Shown here piece by piece: positions 6,468 to 13,539 of a stretch of 31,078 nt of DNA. How positions within the stretch are numbered: the first letter of the stretch is position 1; each line of letters starts with the position of its first letter. The notes beneath the pieces were generated by a model that was given only the letters and a program-made list of their open reading frames with translations, was not told where the DNA came from and made no database searches. The DNA is from a virus, in IMG/VR virus record IMGVR_UViG_3300030117_006606, positions 1-31,078 of that record. One strand, written 5' to 3'. The translations under genes were made by a program, and so were the position numbers.

Positions 6468-7316
6468 ATGCAACAAATACTTAAAAACTCAGACCCTTAT
6501 GCTCCTATAAGAAAAGTACCATTAGATTATAACGGTATACAATCATCAGCATATTCTATACAATTAGAAGATTGGTGCAAAGTAGGAACAGACATACATG
6601 GTGAACCTGAATATGGAACTAAATGGTTAGAAAAAGGTGTAGTAAGTGGTAATTACTTATTAATACCTAACCAAGAAGTGAGAGAAATGGGTGAAGCTAT
6701 TGCAAGAGAATCAGACCATAAATGGATAGAAAATAAAACATTCTTTAATGGTAAGCAATTTATGTATTCTATGACTACTGAACAAGCTATAGGTGAATGC
6801 GCAGGTGAAGGAGAAAACATAAGTCTTGGTTTTGCTATGTGGAATAGTTATGATGGTTCAAGAGCTTTATCATTTGAACTATTCTTAAATAGATTAGTCT
6901 GTATGAATGGTATGGTTACTAAAAAATACTTTGATTCATATAGATTTAAACATGATCCTACATCAAGTGATTGGCAAGAAGATCTAGATAAAGTATGCAC
7001 ATTAATTAGTGAAGTACCTTATCTGCATTATCTTGAAACATTTGATCATTTATCAGCAACAGGAGAACTTAACTCTCATTCATTAGGTAAAATAAGAAAT
7101 AAATACTTGCCTAAAGTTCCTGTTAGTACATGGGGTAAGATTATGGATAAATTCTTATGCGAAGAAGAGTATAACAAGCATAGAGGATGGGATTTATTAA
7201 ATGCATCTACTAATATATTATGGCATAACAAGAAACAAACTATGGCTGACTTTAATATGAATGGCTATATTGTTCAAGGAATGTGCGATTATATAGAAGA
7301 TCAATATAATAACTAG
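6468..7316 (+). CDS. DUF932-family protein, 282 aa
   Basis: Starts after AAGAAAGGAAA. The core contains the recognisable DUF932 pattern: an aliphatic-aromatic strand, then SLGFAMWNSYDGSRALSFEL, then NRLVCMNGMV followed by an RFKHD-type segment. This family is widespread in phages and plasmids, often near recombination genes; no activity is established. The chain is of normal length for the family and has no signal peptide or membrane helix. It ends the first part of the early operon: a strong hairpin follows it, and the next gene has a weak ribosome site. Confidence 0.85.
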   Translation: MQQILKNSDPYAPIRKVPLDYNGIQSSAYSIQLEDWCKVGTDIHGEPEYGTKWLEKGVVSGNYLLIPNQEVREMGEAIARESDHKWIENKTFFNGKQFMYSMTTEQAIGECAGEGENISLGFAMWNSYDGSRALSFELFLNRLVCMNGMVTKKYFDSYRFKHDPTSSDWQEDLDKVCTLISEVPYLHYLETFDHLSATGELNSHSLGKIRNKYLPKVPVSTWGKIMDKFLCEEEYNKHRGWDLLNASTNILWHNKKQTMADFNMNGYIVQGMCDYIEDQYNN

Positions 7317-7328
7317 TGATATCCTAAA

Positions 7329-7368
7329 GAGTACCTTGCTAATTCTATTTGGTTTTAGCAGGGTACTC
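7329..7368 (+). terminator. 14-bp hairpin after the DUF932 gene
   Basis: Bases 7329-7342 pair with 7355-7368 along 14 uninterrupted pairs, one of them G-U, around a 12-base AT-rich loop. The following cgccttatattt is only moderately T-rich, so termination would be partial. It lies between the DUF932 stop and the next start at 7385. It may separate two expression levels in the early operon. Its 3' arm contains TAGCAGGG, also found in the 3' arm of the closing stem near 3605-3612. Confidence 0.5.
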
Positions 7369-7384
7369 GCCTTATATTTGGTAA

Positions 7385-7585
7385 ATGACTGTTCGTTATA
7401 TTGGCAAATTTTACAACAAATGTGAAATGTGTAGTAAATATACAGCACAGCAATATGAGTTTACACCACATAAAGCTATTATTCAATTATTGCCTGATGA
7501 AGATCAAAAGCCCATGAAGATATGTACAACATGTGCTAAGAGGGAATCAACAAAAATTGAATGGAGCGAAATAAAGAGGAAATAA
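7385..7585 (+). CDS. Zinc-ribbon protein, 66 aa
   Basis: Two CxxC knuckles, C13-x2-C16 and C47-x2-C50, 31 residues apart, are the layout of a small zinc ribbon. Between them lies a beta-rich stretch (AIIQLLPDED). The C-terminus is basic. No clear ribosome site precedes the ATG (only TTGG), so it may be weakly translated from this start. Probably a nucleic-acid-binding or protein-binding early factor; family unknown. Confidence 0.6.
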   Translation: MTVRYIGKFYNKCEMCSKYTAQQYEFTPHKAIIQLLPDEDQKPMKICTTCAKRESTKIEWSEIKRK

Positions 7586-7586
7586 T

Positions 7587-7769
7587 ATGCTATTTAATTG
7601 GGAAATTAGAAAGGTATATGAGGATATGATAGTTGAATATCAAGATAAAATAGGTGAAAGAACTGAATTTGGTGTTATTATAACAGAAGATTTCATAGAA
7701 ACACTAAGAAAAAGATTAAGACAATTAAGCATAAGAAAGAGCTGGTTACTAGATGTCCAAAACAACTAA
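7587..7769 (+). CDS. Hypothetical protein, 60 aa
   Basis: Follows the zinc-ribbon gene by one base, with AAGAGGAA before the ATG. The chain is helical and charged (EIRKVYEDMIVEYQDKIG, FIETLRKRLRQLSIRKSWLL), with no special motif. It overlaps the next small gene by 17 bases. Likely a small coiled-coil accessory protein; no family recognised. Confidence 0.5.
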   Translation: MLFNWEIRKVYEDMIVEYQDKIGERTEFGVIITEDFIETLRKRLRQLSIRKSWLLDVQNN

Positions 7770-7908
7770 AATACCCCCATCATACAAAAGAAAAATACTA
7801 GACTTAGAAGTAGAATTAGCTAAGTTAAAAGTAGAATTAAAATTTTATAAAAACGAACTACAATTATGCAAGGAGGAAAAACGTGCCAAAGAGCAAAGTA
7901 AAAGCTGA
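7753..7908 (+). CDS. 51-aa coiled-coil protein
   Basis: A short frame starting within the end of the preceding gene and ending within the start of the next one. After a polar N-terminus (MSKTTKIPPSYKRK) comes a clear leucine-rich heptad stretch (ILDLEVELAKLKVELKFY). It fills what would otherwise be a 113-base gap in a tightly packed operon, which supports it. The ribosome site is weak, so coupling to the upstream gene is likely. Confidence 0.5.
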   Translation: MSKTTKIPPSYKRKILDLEVELAKLKVELKFYKNELQLCKEEKRAKEQSKS

Positions 7909-8074
7909 AATAAAACAAGATCATAGTTTAGAAATACATGAGCTAAATATGAGACTTGAAAATCTTGAAGATAAAATAAAGAAAATATATAAGCAAATAG
8001 GTGGATATTATCATTATGATATCTCAGATATTGAAGATAAGTTACAAAAAGTATTAAACCGTATGGGATTATAA
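7883..8074 (+). CDS. Coiled-coil hypothetical protein, 63 aa
   Basis: Starts with GTG at 7883 after a near-perfect AAGGAGG. Residues about 15-42 form a heptad helix (LEIHELNMRLENLEDKIKKI), followed by a tyrosine- and histidine-containing turn (GGYYHYDISD) and a second helix. A short helical-hairpin oligomer is expected. No family recognised. Confidence 0.55.
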   Translation: MPKSKVKAEIKQDHSLEIHELNMRLENLEDKIKKIYKQIGGYYHYDISDIEDKLQKVLNRMGL

Positions 8075-8083
8075 TTTATCGAT

Positions 8084-8141
8084 AGGGGGACACGCACACG
8101 CCAAAAAAGTATAGCAACTTTCCAAAATACCTCGTCCCCCT
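8084..8141 (+). other. Stem-loop in an intergenic gap
   Basis: AGGGGGAC at 8084-8091 pairs perfectly with GTCCCCCT at 8134-8141, giving 8 pairs (six of them G-C) around a 42-base loop. The loop contains a repeated acacgc element and an A run. This G/C run is striking in such an AT-rich genome. The right arm lies about 16 bases before the AGAAAGGA site of the gene at 8172. It could be a weak terminator, a leader element or a small RNA. Confidence 0.35.
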
Positions 8142-8171
8142 TCCTTCCACACTAAATAGAAAGGATTAGTA

Positions 8172-8411
8172 GTGAAAAAATCAGGGAAAAAACCAACAAC
8201 TAAAGAAATAGTATTAAGAATCTACGATATAGAAGTAGGTTTAAATCAATTGCATGGAATGATTAATCATATGCGAGGAGTATTTGACAGTTATCTAGAG
8301 ATGAAAAAAGATATAGATAAATTTAACAAGTATATGACTAAAAAGATGGAGGAGCATAAAAATGATACATCAAGGAAACAGCCTGACGATATTAAAGTCG
8401 TTAAAAAGTGA
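8172..8411 (+). CDS. Basic helical hypothetical protein, 79 aa
   Basis: Starts with GTG after AGAAAGGA. The N-terminus is lysine-rich (KKSGKKPTTKE), followed by helices (IVLRIYDIEVGLNQLHGMINHM, then YLEMKKDIDKFNKYMTKKMEEH). It resembles the preceding 60-63 aa coiled-coil proteins in style but not obviously in sequence. Its end overlaps the methyltransferase gene by 50 bases. No family recognised. Confidence 0.55.
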   Translation: MKKSGKKPTTKEIVLRIYDIEVGLNQLHGMINHMRGVFDSYLEMKKDIDKFNKYMTKKMEEHKNDTSRKQPDDIKVVKK

Positions 8412-9387
8412 AAGTATTGATTGTTGTGTTACTTCTCCACCTTACTGGGGATTAAGAGATTATGGATTACCTAAATCATTATGGGGAGGAGACCCTAATT
8501 GTAATCATGAATGGGAATCTAAAGTTCTTAAAAGAGATTCAGGTAAAAATACAGGATTAGATGTAAAATGGCATAGACCTTCAAGAGCAAGTATTCCTGA
8601 AGACAATGAAAGTAAACTATGTATTAAATGTGGTGGATGGTGGGGATGTTTAGGATTAGAGCCAACTCATCTAATGTTTGTAGAAAATCTCAATCTTATA
8701 TTTGAAGAAATAAAAAGAGTGTTAAAGCCTGATGGAACTTGTTGGGTTAATTTAGGAGATACATATGTAGGAGGTGGTAGAGGTGGTAAAAATGGTGATC
8801 AAACAGGAAATTCTTTAGATAGAACAAGAGCTAATAATGGTCTTAAATGGGGGAAACCAACAGGAAAAGTAGAAGGGTTAAAACCTAAAGACTTAGTTGG
8901 TATACCTTGGAGATTTGCATTAAGATGTCAAGACTCAGGTTGGTATCTAAGATCCGATATAATATGGCATAAGGGTAATCCTATGCCTGAAAGTGTATCA
9001 GATAGACCTTCTAAATCGCATGAATATATATTCTTACTTACTAAATCAAGAAAGTATTTTTACGATTCAAAAGCAGTAGAAGTACCAACAATTGAAAAAT
9101 CAGAAGGTAAAGTAGTATACAAAAATAGAAGAAGTATTTGGAAAATTAACATTAAACCTGTTAAAGAAGCACACTTTGCAACATACCCTGAAGAGATACC
9201 TGAATTATGTATCAAAGCAGGTTGTAAAAAAGGTGGGACAGTATTAGATCCATTCTTTGGATCAGGAACAACAGGAAGAGTAGCAGAAAGGTTAGGTAAA
9301 AAATGGATAGGAATAGAAATGAATCCAGAGTATGTAAAGATAGCGAAACAGAGGACTTCGCAAATAGACATATTCGCCCCAAAGTAA
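8362..9387 (+). CDS. Beta-class DNA methyltransferase (N4-C or N6-A)
   Basis: 341 aa with GGAGG before the ATG. The catalytic motif TSPPYWGLRDYG (residues 24-35) comes first. The AdoMet-binding motif I, DPFFGSGTT (from D296), is near the C-terminus, followed by GRVAERLGKKWIGIEMN. This order defines the beta class. Between them lie the conserved VLKPDGTCWVNLGDTY segment and a cysteine/histidine-rich insert (CNHEW, then CIKCGGWWGC) that probably binds zinc. The enzyme would use S-adenosylmethionine to methylate an amino group in phage DNA. No restriction enzyme partner is visible, so it is an orphan enzyme, probably protecting phage DNA. The SPPY motif favours N4-cytosine but does not settle it. 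Confidence 0.9.
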   Translation: MIHQGNSLTILKSLKSESIDCCVTSPPYWGLRDYGLPKSLWGGDPNCNHEWESKVLKRDSGKNTGLDVKWHRPSRASIPEDNESKLCIKCGGWWGCLGLEPTHLMFVENLNLIFEEIKRVLKPDGTCWVNLGDTYVGGGRGGKNGDQTGNSLDRTRANNGLKWGKPTGKVEGLKPKDLVGIPWRFALRCQDSGWYLRSDIIWHKGNPMPESVSDRPSKSHEYIFLLTKSRKYFYDSKAVEVPTIEKSEGKVVYKNRRSIWKINIKPVKEAHFATYPEEIPELCIKAGCKKGGTVLDPFFGSGTTGRVAERLGKKWIGIEMNPEYVKIAKQRTSQIDIFAPK

Positions 9388-9737
9388 TAAGAGAACTTGC
9401 TCATATATTTATAACAGGAGATGGGAAAAAGTTTACAAATGAAAAAGAAGCAAAGAATCATCAGGAGAAAATTATGGCATTACATGAAAAAGCTAATGAG
9501 CTTACGAAAGAACAAAAGAAAGAAAAAATAAATAGATTCTTACAATATGGAAACTATCATGATGTATTAGAATGGATACTAGAACACATAGATGTATTTG
9601 ATGAAATGGCTTATGCTATGAGAGATTGGAATGATGATATATATGCTGAAGAATATGATATGCAAGATAAGTCTTTTTGGGATAATATTGATAATAATTA
9701 TGCTTTTCCAAATGAGGAGAGCATTAATGAAGACTAG
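9303..9737 (+). CDS. Hypothetical phage protein, 144 aa
   Basis: The frame opens at 9303 inside the methyltransferase gene. A later in-frame ATG at 9474 has a better AGGAG site, but it would remove a segment that looks like real protein (RELAHIFITGDGKKFTNEKEAKNHQE, split here at about residue 50), a pattern seen in small phage proteins. The C-terminal half is acidic and helical (VLEWILEHIDVFDEMAYAM), ending in FPNEESINED. I therefore keep the long form but regard the start as open. It overlaps the nuclease gene by 11 bases. Function unknown. Confidence 0.55.
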   Translation: MDRNRNESRVCKDSETEDFANRHIRPKVIRELAHIFITGDGKKFTNEKEAKNHQEKIMALHEKANELTKEQKKEKINRFLQYGNYHDVLEWILEHIDVFDEMAYAMRDWNDDIYAEEYDMQDKSFWDNIDNNYAFPNEESINED

Positions 9738-10083
9738 TTCAAAAAAAGGTAAAGGTAGAAGATTACAGAATTTCGTCAGGGATAGGTTGCTTTTTTCCTT
9801 TCCAACCTTAGAACCTGATGACGTGAAAGCAGCAATAATGGGAGAGAGTGGAGAGGATATCAAGCTCTCTCCTGCTGCTAAGCGTAAGATTCCATACTCT
9901 TTTGAATGCAAAAACCAAGAGAGACTTAGTATATGGAACTCTTTAAAACAAGCAGAAGATAATTGCGATGACAGAGAACCTGTGCTTATATTTAAGCGTA
10001 ATCATTCTAAAACATATGCAGTTGTAGAAATAGAAGCATTTTTAAAACTAATAGGAGAAAGCAATAATGGACAGAAAGGATAG
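9727..10083 (+). CDS. PDDEXK-type endonuclease, 118 aa
   Basis: The ATG at 9727 follows GAGGAG; earlier in-frame starts lie inside the previous gene and lack a site. After a basic start (KKGKGRRLQNFVRD) the chain has D44 in a GEDIKLSP segment and E60-C-K62 in a FECKNQE strand. This gives the D...ExK arrangement of the restriction-endonuclease-like fold. Small phage enzymes of this kind act as Holliday-junction resolvases or trimming nucleases in DNA maturation. With the ATPase, SSB and helicase upstream it completes a recombination set. It overlaps the following 51-aa gene. Confidence 0.75.
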   Translation: MKTSSKKGKGRRLQNFVRDRLLFSFPTLEPDDVKAAIMGESGEDIKLSPAAKRKIPYSFECKNQERLSIWNSLKQAEDNCDDREPVLIFKRNHSKTYAVVEIEAFLKLIGESNNGQKG

Positions 10084-10222
10084 CACTTTTATACTTAACA
10101 AAGTAATAAACGTAGAAATAATGCAATTAGTTACTAAAAATGAATTAAACTATCGTGAAAAGAAAAGGCTTGAACAATTAATGAAAGAAGGTGCTATTAC
10201 AGACCATTCAGCTAAAGCTTAA
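10067..10222 (+). CDS. 51-aa hypothetical protein, last gene of the early block
   Basis: ATG at 10067 lies in the end of the nuclease gene, with AGGAGAAAGC upstream. The chain is short and charged: beta-like FILNKVINVEIMQLV, then a basic helix (NYREKKRLEQLMKEG). Its stop (10220-10222) overlaps by 4 bases the stop of the leftward 1106-aa gene (10219-10221), so the two transcription blocks converge without a spacer. No family recognised. Confidence 0.55.
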   Translation: MDRKDSTFILNKVINVEIMQLVTKNELNYREKKRLEQLMKEGAITDHSAKA

Positions 10223-13200
10223 TTATCAAGCATTGTGTCAACAGCTTTTGATACTTTCTTTTGAACATCATAGTTAGGACTTAATGGAGAGAATGTAGTT
10301 CCTACTGCTTGACCTGCATTCTCTTGCATTATTAAATAATACAAACCATCCAATAAAGACTCAGTACTCCATATAGGAGCATACCCAAATGTAGTTCTTC
10401 GCATATAATATTTAAATATACCTAATGCTTCTTCTTCAGGTTCATCCTCATCAAACAACAATCCACTTGCTAACATTCTAATGCTTATTGTAAAAGGCAT
10501 CATAGCTAAAGATAAAATATCAGAAGTAATTCCTCTAAGTGGTCTTGTTACAGGTGTAGCATAAAACCATCCTCTTGCACCAGGTATAAATGCAGCTGGT
10601 GATATAAATAAATCAAACAATATAGTTAAAAGACCTTGTACAGTTAAAAACCTTCTTAATCTTGCAGCTTCAGGCTTCAGATTCTTTAAATTTCTTCCCT
10701 TTGTAAGCATATCTTTAGAGACATTATATATAGAACTCCAATTCCAAAGCTCTCCTTTATTACCTTTCATATCGCTAATTTTTTTATAAGCTCTTAATGC
10801 ATCATTGATAATTTGCATATCAAGATCCATTTTTTGTTGACTCCAAAACTTAAACTTGCCCATAAGCTTACCTACATCACCCCAATTGCCAGGACCAACA
10901 TCTTGAGTAGATAAACCAAAATTAGTAAAATCTTGCCTTGAATTACCAACCTCTATAGCTCTATTATAATCTTCAGTAGAAAACTCCCATGGATTACCTG
11001 GTGGTAAATAACCATTCTTTTGGAATCTTAGTATACCCATTATAAAAGAAATGCTTCTAATATATTTCTCTGTATCACTCATAGTGAATTTGTATTTTTT
11101 TCTATAAAATGCAATATTCTCTCTAATATAAGAAGCTCCACCATAAATATACTTTTTAACAGGAACATATTTCCATTCTCTAATATTCTTATTAGCCTGC
11201 CACTCCATAGAAATAGCATAACCTACAAGCTTATTAGTAAACTCAACTTTTCTTTTCCTTTTTAATATTTTCTGTCTCTTTTTTATCCTATCACCATAAT
11301 TTTCAACCCCTTCATTTAAAGGATCGAAATGAATATTTTCAAGCCATATCTTTGAACCTTTTAATATTTCAGATATTTCTTTATTGAATTGTTTTTCATT
11401 CTTAGTTTTAAGAAAATTCATCATAGCTATATGAATCTGATCAACAACATGAGATTCAAATTCTAATCCACCCATTTCCTTAACTAATGCATCATTAAAA
11501 AAGTCACCAAACTCAATAATACCTGAAGCAGCTATCATCCTACCCCATTCTTTTTCATGAGCTTCATAATTCTTTTCAGCTTCTCTTATATTCCCAAAAC
11601 CATAATTAATAGCATTTTGATGTAAAGCTAATTTATTTTGAAGTGTAGTAGATATTCCCTGTAAGTTTGTACCTGTAAGCCAACTACTAATATATCTTAT
11701 CCTATCTTGAACAACATTAGCTGGCGTAGTTAAACCTAATTTATCTAAAGTCCCTTGAGTACTCATTTTTAAACCTAAAAAATTACCTTCTATATCAGGT
11801 CTATTAAATGGGATTTTAAACATATTAATAATATAATTCCTTGCAAAATCAGACTCGGCTGTAAAATAAGAATCTATAAACTTAGATATTAATTCATTAG
11901 TTTCTATCCCTACCATTATATGCTTAACATATTTATTATAAACAGCTGCATCTGTTCTCATATGTCTTATATCTATAGCATTACTTATATTTTTTAAACT
12001 TTTTATATCTCTTGCTAAAGGCATTGTAACATCATTAGCTATATCTACAGGATACTCATCCATTCTTTCCCTTATAAATAAAGCTCTTGATATAGCACTA
12101 ACCCTATCTCTTTGTTTAGCTTTCAATAAATCTCTATCTTCACCTTCTGCAGTTTCTAATTCACTTTCAATTTGTTCTAAACTAAGTTCTAAATCTTGTA
12201 TAGTATTTTCCCATATAAATGGAAACTTTTTATTGCCATGACCATACATAGCAGGAAAATGGTTTTGTTTATATTGTATATCTGTAGAACCATAAATAAC
12301 AGGCTCAATTCTAATAAAGTCACCAAATATACTATACAATGCATCAATAGCATCTTTCTTATCATCTTTTAAAGATAGATAAACAGGAGTCTTTTTATAA
12401 TCAGGAGTACTTATTAATGACAATACTTGGTCTGGCTTTATTCCTAATACCTTGCCAAGAGAACTAGTTATTTTATTTACAGAAGCAGGGTAATGATATT
12501 TTACATATTTTAATAGCTCATCATCTACAACTCTTCCTCTTTTCTTTTGAAGAAGCATTTTATTTATACCTTTTTTAGGTAAATCTATAAAATAAGCACC
12601 TTTATCTTCATTTAATGGAGTGTAATCTTTCAATAAAGTTAAATTTTGAAATGCATATATAGCATCGCCAGTAGATTCATATTTTTTACCAGTAGGCATC
12701 CAATTCTTGTGAATATAAAATTGACCATTAGGATCATACTTATCTAATTCTACAAATACTTCTTTTTTCCCCTTCTTAACATACTTGCCATACTTAACCC
12801 AACCAACCATCATTCTTGTCCAAAAAGACACCAAATCTTCCCTTACAGTATCATTATTCCATATCATTTCATTTTCTATAGACATAACATCATTATAAAC
12901 ATCACCCATACCATAATCTCTATTACTTTTTGTAGTAACAGGTTTATTTATAAAGTCGGAAGTTCTTCTACCAATAGCATTATGAAATCTTTTAATTGCC
13001 TTTGTCATTGTGTATAAAGCACCAGTTTTTTCTTTTCTTGCTATTTTTTTAGTTGGAGTTATAGGAATAACAACATTTCCATAAACACCTCTACCTAATA
13101 TAGTCCCATCATCAGATTCTAAATGCATTAAAAACTTATGATAAATATTCCTTAATGTAGACATATTTAATTCAGTATAATCAATTTGACCTTTTTTGAA

Positions 13201-13539
13201 TTTTATAGCTTGATTTTCAGGTAAATGGTTAAATACAATTTCTTTAGCTAAATCAGTTAATAGTTCACTACCTTCCATTAAACCTACTATTTTAGTGGCT
13301 ATAATAGCTTTTTCGCCTTTATCCTTTAATAAAGCATTAAATTCTTTTTCTGTAGGAGCAGACATATCATCTTTAGATAAATTATCAATTATCATCATTA
13401 TATCATCTTTAGAATAACCTAAAAACTTTGAAAGTTCTTTATTGTCTTCCCAAAATTTATCTTGACGCTTTTGTCTTAATTCGTCATTAACTTCAGCATC
13501 TCTTATTGTTTTCTTTGTTGTATCACATATTGTAGCCAT
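10219..13539 (-). CDS. Large virion/ejection protein, about 1106 aa
   Basis: The start at 13539 is chosen because it forms a TAATG overlap with the stop of the 3106-aa gene; an ATG seven codons upstream lies inside that gene. The protein is mostly charged and helical. A hydrophobic, membrane-active-looking section follows near residues 960-1040 (VQGLLTILFDLFISPAAF, then ITSDILSLAMMPFTISIRML), then an acidic DEDEPEEE stretch and a C-terminal helix. It resembles large phage polyvalent or ejected internal virion proteins rather than any enzyme I can name; no nucleotide-binding or protease motif was found. Coupled translation with the polymerase-like giant suggests the two work together during DNA entry. 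Confidence 0.7.
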   Translation of the reverse strand: MATICDTTKKTIRDAEVNDELRQKRQDKFWEDNKELSKFLGYSKDDIMMIIDNLSKDDMSAPTEKEFNALLKDKGEKAIIATKIVGLMEGSELLTDLAKEIVFNHLPENQAIKFKKGQIDYTELNMSTLRNIYHKFLMHLESDDGTILGRGVYGNVVIPITPTKKIARKEKTGALYTMTKAIKRFHNAIGRRTSDFINKPVTTKSNRDYGMGDVYNDVMSIENEMIWNNDTVREDLVSFWTRMMVGWVKYGKYVKKGKKEVFVELDKYDPNGQFYIHKNWMPTGKKYESTGDAIYAFQNLTLLKDYTPLNEDKGAYFIDLPKKGINKMLLQKKRGRVVDDELLKYVKYHYPASVNKITSSLGKVLGIKPDQVLSLISTPDYKKTPVYLSLKDDKKDAIDALYSIFGDFIRIEPVIYGSTDIQYKQNHFPAMYGHGNKKFPFIWENTIQDLELSLEQIESELETAEGEDRDLLKAKQRDRVSAISRALFIRERMDEYPVDIANDVTMPLARDIKSLKNISNAIDIRHMRTDAAVYNKYVKHIMVGIETNELISKFIDSYFTAESDFARNYIINMFKIPFNRPDIEGNFLGLKMSTQGTLDKLGLTTPANVVQDRIRYISSWLTGTNLQGISTTLQNKLALHQNAINYGFGNIREAEKNYEAHEKEWGRMIAASGIIEFGDFFNDALVKEMGGLEFESHVVDQIHIAMMNFLKTKNEKQFNKEISEILKGSKIWLENIHFDPLNEGVENYGDRIKKRQKILKRKRKVEFTNKLVGYAISMEWQANKNIREWKYVPVKKYIYGGASYIRENIAFYRKKYKFTMSDTEKYIRSISFIMGILRFQKNGYLPPGNPWEFSTEDYNRAIEVGNSRQDFTNFGLSTQDVGPGNWGDVGKLMGKFKFWSQQKMDLDMQIINDALRAYKKISDMKGNKGELWNWSSIYNVSKDMLTKGRNLKNLKPEAARLRRFLTVQGLLTILFDLFISPAAFIPGARGWFYATPVTRPLRGITSDILSLAMMPFTISIRMLASGLLFDEDEPEEEALGIFKYYMRRTTFGYAPIWSTESLLDGLYYLIMQENAGQAVGTTFSPLSPNYDVQKKVSKAVDTMLDN

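Noticed and set aside
9060-9461. Leftward frame opposite the methyltransferase end
   Set aside because: Antisense shadow of conserved methyltransferase codons; no ribosome site and a hydrophobic, biased product. The leftward frames at 6148-6429, 7218-7448 and 9579-9911 were dropped for the same reason.
9421-9528. 35-aa basic frame starting at the ATG after ACAGGAG
   Set aside because: Despite the good ribosome site, the product is almost only Lys/Arg with no structure, and it lies out of frame inside the plausible 9303-9737 gene.
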